Notes under the pieces: model-generated
The model's database searches: none
Seen by the model: only the letters and a program-made list of their open reading frames with translations
Told to the model about the DNA's origin: nothing
In this document: in pieces, positions 14,470 to 20,428 of the stretch
How positions within the stretch are numbered: position 1 is the first letter of the stretch
How the letters are laid out: every line of letters begins with the position of its first letter
Translations under genes and position numbers: made by a program
Origin: DATLMR01 sp035634255
GTDB taxonomy: Bacteria > Acidobacteriota > Blastocatellia > UBA7656
Reading direction: 5' to 3'
Length of the DNA stretch: 20,428 bases
NCBI GenBank assembly: GCA_035634255.1
Contig: DASQDI010000032.1
Span: 1-20,428, forward strand

Positions 14470-17400
14470 TCAGCGGCTCCTGTTCAACTTCAGAGTCAAC
14501 GAGAACTGTATCTGCCGGCCCGGGTCGGCGGCGCTGAAGACGCCGAAGGAGGGGGCCAGGTCCCTAGTGAAAGGGGCCACAGGTTGCAGGCCGTTATCCG
14601 CGCTGCTCCTGGGCAGCGCGTTAGGCAGCGTCGCCACCGGGTTGTTGAAGTTCGGGCGGTTGAAAATGTTAATAAAGTCTACCTTGATCTCCGCCGTAAA
14701 GCCGTGCGTCTTCTCCTTGTCGAAAAGTGAGCGTTTCACCGCCAGATCGACCTGAAAAGCGCCCGGGCCGCGAAGCTGACCCCGCTTGAGATTGCCGAAC
14801 GTCCCCGGCGCGGGGAGGGCGAACGCGGCGGGGTTCAGGAGGTCGAGGCCATTTCGGATGTAGGGATTGACTCCGGGCAGAAGGTCCGGGACACGCCCCG
14901 CGCCCGTCGCGCCTCCGCCCGGAGTGTTCACCACGGCGCGGAGGCCGGGGGCGGGCGAGGCGAAGATTCTCCCGCCCCCGTCCACATACACGACGTCCGG
15001 CCTGTCGACCAGGACGAGGAGGGGGAGCCCGCTGCGCGCCGAGATCAGAGTTGAGATCGTCCAATCCGATATGAGTTTCACCGGATTATCCCTGAACGCA
15101 TTCGCGAGCGGGTAGGCCGCCGATACTGAAAAGCTGTGGCGAGCGTCTACGGCGTTGTACCCATAGTCGGAATCGAGGTCGAACGGATTACTGGCGACCA
15201 GGCCGCTTGCGTTCCCCACGTTACGGCTGACGGTGTACTGCGCTTTAAAGACCGAAAAGTTGAGCCCTCGCGGCAGGGGGCCGGTATAGCCGGTGTTCCG
15301 CTCCAGAGAGATCGTCATCCCGTTGTAGGAACTATGCCCTTCGCTCGACCTGTAAAAGAACTCGCCGAACGGCTTGAACACCCGGCCATTACTCACGATG
15401 TCGAACTGCCTTACGACGATGGCGGCCCTGGAAGGGTCGGGATTCGTCTCTACGCGCACTATCGGGTTCGCGACGTTTGCGATGGGGAGATTCCTTCCCA
15501 CATTACCGATGTAGCCGAGCCTCAGATCGCCGAAAGCGCCCAGCTTCCTTTCCAGGGCCGCCTCCCACTTGTAGGCGCGCTCCGGGGTCGCGAAGTTACG
15601 CGCGAAGGCGAGCGGCTGAGCCTGTCGTGTCAGCGGGTTACTCACAAACTCCCGCATGATATCGCGCGGGTCGGCGGGGAACACCCCGCCCGGCAGGCCC
15701 GTGCTGAACCGATCACTATCGATTGGCAATAACAGGTCGCTTATTTTAGGGACGCCGGTGTATATCCCCGCGCCTGCGCGCAGCGTCGTATCTGCCAGCA
15801 GCCCTTTGCCGACCGGCAACAGGTACACCAGGCCGAAGCGCGGCTCGATGTTCGCCTTCTCGGCCCGGTAAAATCCCGCTCCTCTCCGAAGAAACTCGCC
15901 CGTTTGAGGGTCTACAACGACCGCGCGGTTATCCCGCTCGCGGACCGGGCTGAAATAGTCGTACCTGACTCCGTAGGTGAGGACGAGCCTGGGTAAGCTC
16001 TGGAGCTGCGAGCCTGGAGCATATAAGTTGGAGACCATCTGGAAGAAACCCATGTAATACTTTTGTCTGGCATGGCGCGGCCCTTCCGTATCGGTGAATG
16101 GGCTTGGCGCACTCAAGTCCGAGAGGAAGGTGACGCTGCCCGGCGTGCCCGAGCGCAAAGCCGTCAGGTCCGGGAAGGCATAAGTCAGGCCGCCTAACCT
16201 GTCGTAGTTGAGGTTTATGAACCTGGTTTCGAACCCGAAAGACATAACGTGGGTGCCCCGACTCAAAGGGAGTGAAGCGTCGTAGGCTGCGATGGCCGAA
16301 ACAGGAGTCAGCCTGAAACCGCGCCCGGCCCCCCTCATCACGCCCCCGAGCGACGCGACCGGAACGTTGCCGATGTTGGCGGGCAAGCCAGAGGTCTTGA
16401 CCGCCCCGGCCACAGTCACGAGCGATTGCGACAGGTCGGGGATGGCGGATTTTGCCATCTCAGTGTCCACGCTCGCGCGGTTCTCGTTAAGACCGACCTT
16501 AAACGTGTGGATGTACCGCCCCCTGAATAGTCGCGCGCTCAGAAGCGTGTTGACGAACATGAGTTGTTGTCGCTGGGTGCGCCCCGTGACACCGTCGGGC
16601 ACGAGGGCCTCGCCGGCCTGGCGCGTAAACCGGAAGGTGATGGAGTCATTCGATCTCGCGGAGGCCTCTCCGGTGTTCGCGTCTTCATCACCGGCGAAAG
16701 GTGAAAAGTCCAGCCGGAGGTCCCATGCGCCTGACTCGCTGATGGTGCGCAGACGTCTATGCGCAATAACAAAATTCGGGTCCAGAGACGCCCCCGGGAC
16801 GATGCCCGTGCCTTGCGGAAGGAATCCCTCCAGGTAGGGGGTAAATGTTCCGGCCCCGCAACGGCACAATACCTCGGCTGGCACGGCCTCGAATACATTC
16901 CGTTCCGTCCGCCCGCGTATCCCTTCGTAGCTTGCGAACAGGAACGATTTAGTCTTGGTGATCGGCCCCCCGATGTTGCCACCGAACAGGTTGCGGCGTA
17001 TGGCGTTCTTGCCATCATAGTCGAAATAATTCCGCGCGTTTAATGCGTCGTTGCGCATGAAGTTGTAAGCCTGGAAGTTCCACTCCGTGCCGCCGGACTG
17101 CGAAACCATTTCGGTCACGGAGCCTGTGCCGGGGCCATTAATCGCCTTGAGCGTCCTCGATAAAATGTCCGTCTTCTTTTGATCGACCGCCGTAACGGTC
17201 TGCTTCTGAAAGGTATCAAGCACCCCGATGGCCGGGTCGCCCGCAGGGGTATCGATGAGAGGCGTGGAATCCATCCCATCGAGCCTGAACGTCTGCTGGT
17301 CTCTCCCCTTACCGTCGATGACAATCCTTCCCAGAGATGTAGGCCCTATCGCTATCGCCCCCGGGACGACCTGCAACAGAGGCGTGATGTCGTTATTGAG

Positions 17401-17919
17401 GTTAGGGAGGACCAGGAGTTCGTCGGAACGTGCGGAGGTGATCTCGTGCGGCACGCCCGACCTTACGACAGGCGTAGTGATTTCGGCTGTATTCATGATG
17501 CCGCGTCTCGCGGCCTCAGTTGTAAGCGCGTCAAAGGAGATCTGCTGGATGGGCACCTCGACACGCAGAGCGCCGCCGGCCTGAACATTCACGTTGAGGG
17601 TCGTCTCTCCGGAGACACCCGCAGGCGAAACCCGTATCTCGTAAGTGCCCGGCTCAAGCCCCGCAAAGAAGGCCGAGCCATCAGCCGATGTCTTGCCGAC
17701 CCGAGACTTCTTCGTGTCCAGGTCTGTAATTGTGACCGTCACGTCGCTGATCGGGTTTCTGTCAAGAGCGCTGACCACGCTGACACTCAGGCTGCCCGTC
17801 TCCGACTGCCCCCTGACCGTCGCCGGTAAGAGGTGGGCGGTGAGAGCCATACAGATGAGCCATAGAATGGCTCGTGAGTAAAAGAAACGTCTTAGAAACC
17901 TGCTTGAAATTGAAGTCAT
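14470..17919 (-). CDS. TonB-dependent receptor, Oar-like, with carboxypeptidase-type N-terminal domain
   Basis: An outer-membrane beta-barrel of 1149 residues. Counting from ATG 17919, a signal peptide spans about 1-37, a carboxypeptidase-regulatory-like beta-sandwich 41-125, and a plug-like domain roughly 165-285 (PLLQVVPGA, FRLDGMD). The motif NYFDYDGKN with FGGNIGGPI (297-319) is typical of Acidobacteriota Oar-like receptors. The last strand ends IQFSLTLKLNRSR, a plausible barrel-insertion signal. I chose ATG 17917-17919 because GCGGAGGAGCT precedes it; a TTG 39 nt upstream has no such site. Such receptors import or bind large substrates using TonB energy. As the first gene of the proposed operon it may take up the products of the downstream protease-nuclease. 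The ligand is unknown. Confidence 0.92.
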   Translation of the reverse strand: MTSISSRFLRRFFYSRAILWLICMALTAHLLPATVRGQSETGSLSVSVVSALDRNPISDVTVTITDLDTKKSRVGKTSADGSAFFAGLEPGTYEIRVSPAGVSGETTLNVNVQAGGALRVEVPIQQISFDALTTEAARRGIMNTAEITTPVVRSGVPHEITSARSDELLVLPNLNNDITPLLQVVPGAIAIGPTSLGRIVIDGKGRDQQTFRLDGMDSTPLIDTPAGDPAIGVLDTFQKQTVTAVDQKKTDILSRTLKAINGPGTGSVTEMVSQSGGTEWNFQAYNFMRNDALNARNYFDYDGKNAIRRNLFGGNIGGPITKTKSFLFASYEGIRGRTERNVFEAVPAEVLCRCGAGTFTPYLEGFLPQGTGIVPGASLDPNFVIAHRRLRTISESGAWDLRLDFSPFAGDEDANTGEASARSNDSITFRFTRQAGEALVPDGVTGRTQRQQLMFVNTLLSARLFRGRYIHTFKVGLNENRASVDTEMAKSAIPDLSQSLVTVAGAVKTSGLPANIGNVPVASLGGVMRGAGRGFRLTPVSAIAAYDASLPLSRGTHVMSFGFETRFINLNYDRLGGLTYAFPDLTALRSGTPGSVTFLSDLSAPSPFTDTEGPRHARQKYYMGFFQMVSNLYAPGSQLQSLPRLVLTYGVRYDYFSPVRERDNRAVVVDPQTGEFLRRGAGFYRAEKANIEPRFGLVYLLPVGKGLLADTTLRAGAGIYTGVPKISDLLLPIDSDRFSTGLPGGVFPADPRDIMREFVSNPLTRQAQPLAFARNFATPERAYKWEAALERKLGAFGDLRLGYIGNVGRNLPIANVANPIVRVETNPDPSRAAIVVRQFDIVSNGRVFKPFGEFFYRSSEGHSSYNGMTISLERNTGYTGPLPRGLNFSVFKAQYTVSRNVGNASGLVASNPFDLDSDYGYNAVDARHSFSVSAAYPLANAFRDNPVKLISDWTISTLISARSGLPLLVLVDRPDVVYVDGGGRIFASPAPGLRAVVNTPGGGATGAGRVPDLLPGVNPYIRNGLDLLNPAAFALPAPGTFGNLKRGQLRGPGAFQVDLAVKRSLFDKEKTHGFTAEIKVDFINIFNRPNFNNPVATLPNALPRSSADNGLQPVAPFTRDLAPSFGVFSAADPGRQIQFSLTLKLNRSR

Positions 17920-17972
17920 AGCTCCTCCGCTAAACCTCCGCTCACGTGTTTCAGACAATTGATCGGCCGGGT

Positions 17973-18008
17973 GCCGGACTGCCCGTCTGAATTCGACGCC
18001 GGACTGCC
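17973..18008. repeat. Direct repeat GCCGGACTGCC upstream of the receptor gene
   Basis: Two exact 11-bp copies start at 17973 and 17998, 25 bp apart, 54 and 79 bp upstream of the receptor ATG. The first ten bases also occur at 4898-4907, 48 bp upstream of the mosaic protein ATG, in the same orientation relative to the gene. A shared regulator site is possible, but the motif is short and GC-rich, so chance is not excluded. Confidence 0.45.
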
Positions 18009-18059
18009 GGGCGGCTGCTTACGGTCACACCGCCCACGCCCACCCCGACAGAGTGCTTA

Positions 18060-18108
18060 CCCGAATGCGTTTCCTGCTCACTCTAGATAACGGCATTCGG
18101 GCCCGAAT
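18060..18108. promoter_or_regulatory. Operator-like cluster of three CCCGAAT half-sites
   Basis: CCCGAATGC (18060-18068) faces GCATTCGGG (18093-18101), a 9-bp inverted repeat around 24 nt. The right half is at once part of a perfect 14-bp palindrome, ATTCGGGCCCGAAT (18095-18108). Three half-sites thus lie between the divergent receptor and sigma factor genes, 40 bp upstream of the sigma factor -35 element. This is the usual layout for a dimeric regulator controlling one or both genes. A hairpin role is less likely because the site precedes both genes. Confidence 0.5.
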
Positions 18109-18147
18109 ATCATCACGCCCGAGGAGAGCCCCGCCAAAAATCGCTCA

Positions 18148-18175
18148 TTGTATTTATGCAAAGCGCTGTTATAAT
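18148..18175 (+). promoter_or_regulatory. Housekeeping-type promoter of the sigma factor gene
   Basis: TTGTAT (18148-18153) as -35 and a perfect TATAAT (18170-18175) as -10 are separated by 16 bp. A TG one base before the -10 (18167-18168) gives an extended -10. Transcription would start near 18182, leaving a leader of about 42 nt before the sigma factor ATG. This suggests the sigma gene is read by the main vegetative sigma factor. Confidence 0.7.
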
Positions 18176-18223
18176 TGCGGCTCCACATAATTTACCTAAC
18201 CAGTTCAGCCAGGATTGATAAGG

Positions 18224-18799
18224 ATGATGACTTCTCAGGGTGAGATTACTCAGCTTCTTTTGCAGTGGAGCGGGGGCGATGAAGCGGCGCTGAATAAGCT
18301 CATGCCTCTCATCTATGACGAGCTGCGCCGGAGGGCCGGCTATTACCTGAACTACCAGAGGCCAGGGCACACGCTTCAGGCGACGGCTCTTGTAAATGAG
18401 GCATTCATCCGTCTGATCGACGTAAAGAACGTTCGATGGCAGGACCGGGCGCATTTCTTTGCCGTCGCCGCGAAGGTAATGCGAAATATACTGGTAGATC
18501 ACGCCCGGAGCCATCACGCGCTAAAAAGGGGCGGCGGGGGGCAGGCGATTTCGCTCAAGGAGGTCGCCGTCATCGCCCAGGAACAGGCCAGCGAGCTGAT
18601 CGTACTGGACGACGCGCTGAAAAGTCTGGCGGCCCTCGACCCCCGAAAAAGCGAGATCGTGGAGTTGCGGTTCTTCGGGGGGTTGAGTATAGAGGAGACC
18701 GCTGAAGTGTTAAAGGTGTCGAGTCCGACCGTGCAACGTGAGTGGAGAATGGCTAAGGCCTGGTTGCATCGGGAAGTGAGTAACCGGGAAATATTGTGA
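18224..18799 (+). CDS. ECF-type RNA polymerase sigma factor
   Basis: A 191-residue group-4 sigma factor that directs RNA polymerase to a set of promoters. Region 2, near 15-95, includes LVNEAFIRLID and the stretch FFAVAAKVMRNILVDHARSHH, typical of the ECF subgroup paired with serine/threonine kinases in Acidobacteriota and Planctomycetota. Region 4 carries the helix-turn-helix: ELRFFGGLSIEETAEVLKVS followed by SPTVQREWRMAKAWLHRE. I chose ATG 18224 because AGGA lies 9 nt before it; ATG 18227 is also possible. A TTG at 18215 is in frame but lacks support. No anti-sigma gene is adjacent; instead the kinase gene overlaps its end by 4 nt (GTGA), implying coupled expression and possibly regulation by phosphorylation. 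Confidence 0.93.
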   Translation: MMTSQGEITQLLLQWSGGDEAALNKLMPLIYDELRRRAGYYLNYQRPGHTLQATALVNEAFIRLIDVKNVRWQDRAHFFAVAAKVMRNILVDHARSHHALKRGGGGQAISLKEVAVIAQEQASELIVLDDALKSLAALDPRKSEIVELRFFGGLSIEETAEVLKVSSPTVQREWRMAKAWLHREVSNREIL

Positions 18800-20428
18800 A
18801 CCCTCAGCAAAGGTGGCAGCAGGTTAATGAACTATTCCACGCCGCGGCGGAGCTCTGCGGTGACGAACGGTCTTCTTTCCTGGAAGAAGGCTGCGCCGGG
18901 GATGAGTCGCTCAGGTCTGAGGTGGAATCGCTGCTGGCATCCGATGAGCGGGCCGGTGACTTCATCGAATCCTCCCCTTTAAAAATCGCCGCCGAGCTGC
19001 TCGGTGAAAATCAGCCCTGCCTCCGCGAGGGACAGCGCATCGGCCATTACGAGGTTGTGACTCTTGTCGGAAGGGGGGGCATGGGCGAGGTTTACCTGGC
19101 ACGGGACCTGAAGCTCAATCGTAAAGTGGCGCTCAAGCTCCTGCCGCCGCTTTTTGCCGAGGACGCGCAAAGAGCCCACCGGTTTCTTCAGGAGGCGCAG
19201 GCCCTGTCGACTCTCAATCACCCGAACATCGTCGTCGTACACGACGCCAATTTTAAAGGCGACCTGCACTTCATCATTACCGAGTTCATCGAAGGTGAGA
19301 CACTGCGCCAGCGGCTCGCGCGCGCGAAGCCGACGCTGAGCGAAGCGTTCGAGATAGTAATTCAAATAGCCAGGGGTTTGGAAGCGGCGCATAAAGCCGG
19401 GATAATACACAGGGATATCAAGCCGGAAAATATCATGATCCGGGAGGATGGCCACGTCAAACTTCTCGACTTTGGGGTCGCCAAGCTCGCTGAGCGGCAC
19501 AGTATACTCTCCAACGCCGCAGGCCAGCTCACATCCGGGGTGTATACGGATTCCGCGGTCATTATCGGCACGGCCCGTTACATGTCCCCGGAGCAGGCCC
19601 GCGGACATGAGGTGGATTCGCGGACAGATATATTCAGCTTGGGGGTTATCCTGTATGAGATTATAGCGGGCCGCCCCCCGTTTGAAGGGGGGACCGTCGG
19701 CGATATTATAGCCGTGCATTTAACGAGCGAGCCCCGCCCCCTTTTCCCTGAAATGAGCCCGTTTTTTGCCGGGGTCGAACGCATAGTCGCCAGGGCATTA
19801 TCTAAGGAGGCGACAGAGCGGTACCAACACATCAGGGAGTTTCTGGAGGACCTGGGCAGATTGAAATCAGTGTCGGAATGGGGAGATCAGGCGAGCGTGC
19901 CCGTCGAGGACAGGCCCCCGCTGCGGAATCTGCCGGTGCCGGAACCCGCTCGTGATCCTGCGGAGAACAGGCGGACTTTTTTCGCGGGGGCGGCGTATAA
20001 GGCCAGGCTCATGACCCGGAGCGCGAGCCTCAACCCTTATAAATGGAACCCCAGGCTTCGGTTCTACATGGCATCAACGGGCCTCCTGCTGTTGGCGGGT
20101 CTCGTGCTTCTCGCTCTCAACACCGGCCACTCGGCCGGGGTGAAGCAACCTATAGATTCATTGGCGGTCCTCCCCCTCGCGCTGGAAGAAGGGGATACCG
20201 ACATGCAGTACCTCTCCGACGGAATAACAGAGAGCATCATCAGTAACCTCTCCCAACTTTCCCGCCTGAAGGTGATGTCCCGCTCCTCGGTCTTCCAATT
20301 CAAAGGGCGCGACATCTCGCCGAGTGATGCGGGCCGGGCGCTCAAGGTCAGGGCCGTACTGCTGGGCCGGGTGGCCCGGCGCGGGAGAGCGGTCGTTATA
20401 AGCCTCGAACTGGTGGACACGGAAGACG
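18796..20428 (+). CDS. Serine/threonine protein kinase with TolB-like sensor domain (partial)
   Basis: Runs off the right edge; 544 residues are visible. It starts at GTG 18796, overlapping the sigma factor stop codon. The N-terminal stretch NPQQRWQQVNELFHAAAEL is the usual lead-in of such kinases. The kinase domain (about 85-355) has the glycine loop GRGGMGEV (92-99), Lys114 in VALK, Glu133, HRDIKPEN (205-212, catalytic Asp207) and DFG (225-227), so it should be active. After a variable linker, a single membrane helix (about 423-442) leads to a TolB-N/FlgO-like domain beginning SLAVLPLAL (460 on) that should lie outside the cytoplasm. The layout fits a membrane receptor kinase. The sigma factor is the natural first candidate for its target; this is inferred from overlap only. 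Confidence 0.92.
   Translation, partial: MNPQQRWQQVNELFHAAAELCGDERSSFLEEGCAGDESLRSEVESLLASDERAGDFIESSPLKIAAELLGENQPCLREGQRIGHYEVVTLVGRGGMGEVYLARDLKLNRKVALKLLPPLFAEDAQRAHRFLQEAQALSTLNHPNIVVVHDANFKGDLHFIITEFIEGETLRQRLARAKPTLSEAFEIVIQIARGLEAAHKAGIIHRDIKPENIMIREDGHVKLLDFGVAKLAERHSILSNAAGQLTSGVYTDSAVIIGTARYMSPEQARGHEVDSRTDIFSLGVILYEIIAGRPPFEGGTVGDIIAVHLTSEPRPLFPEMSPFFAGVERIVARALSKEATERYQHIREFLEDLGRLKSVSEWGDQASVPVEDRPPLRNLPVPEPARDPAENRRTFFAGAAYKARLMTRSASLNPYKWNPRLRFYMASTGLLLLAGLVLLALNTGHSAGVKQPIDSLAVLPLALEEGDTDMQYLSDGITESIISNLSQLSRLKVMSRSSVFQFKGRDISPSDAGRALKVRAVLLGRVARRGRAVVISLELVDTED

Noticed and set aside
18979..19719. 246-codon open frame on the minus strand
   Set aside because: It is antisense to the conserved core of the kinase (HRDIKPEN, DFG), which is clearly the coding strand.

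Overview
The window looks like a chromosomal segment of a moderately GC-rich Acidobacteriota bacterium, most likely of the class Blastocatellia. This is inferred from gene style, not from a marker gene. The pointers are an Oar-like TonB-dependent receptor with a carboxypeptidase-type N-terminal domain, a very long secreted beta-propeller mosaic with SBBP repeats, and an ECF-type sigma factor overlapping a kinase with a TolB-like sensor. No rRNA, tRNA, CRISPR array, transposase or integrase was seen.

Layout. Positions 1-125 hold a nested inverted repeat whose core is a perfect 48-bp palindrome. Positions 126-4850 (minus) encode a 1574-residue exported mosaic of beta-propeller repeats. A gene-free stretch (4851-5378) carries two further inverted repeats. 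Then come a voltage-gated ion-channel-like protein (5379-6197, minus) with an unusual pore sequence and two tiny, very hydrophilic genes with strong ribosome binding sites (6495-6647 and 6704-6937, minus).

From 17919 down to 7174 five genes run head to tail on the minus strand and could form one operon. In transcription order they are a TonB-dependent receptor, a fusion of a subtilisin-like S8 protease with an S1/P1-type zinc nuclease, an unrecognised 408-residue protein, a Dyp-type heme peroxidase that starts in a 4-nt overlap with it, and a flavin amine oxidase. The oxidase would make hydrogen peroxide and the peroxidase would use it. The protease-nuclease keeps all nine S1/P1 zinc ligands, but its essential N-terminal tryptophan is buried inside the chain, which suggests activation by proteolysis. 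This cluster is the best candidate for an undescribed system.

Facing the receptor gene, a sigma factor (18224-18799, plus) has a near-ideal extended -10 promoter and an operator-like cluster of CCCGAAT half-sites upstream. It overlaps by 4 nt a serine/threonine kinase gene that runs off the right edge of the window. The sigma factor and kinase may regulate the divergent operon, but the sequence alone does not prove this.
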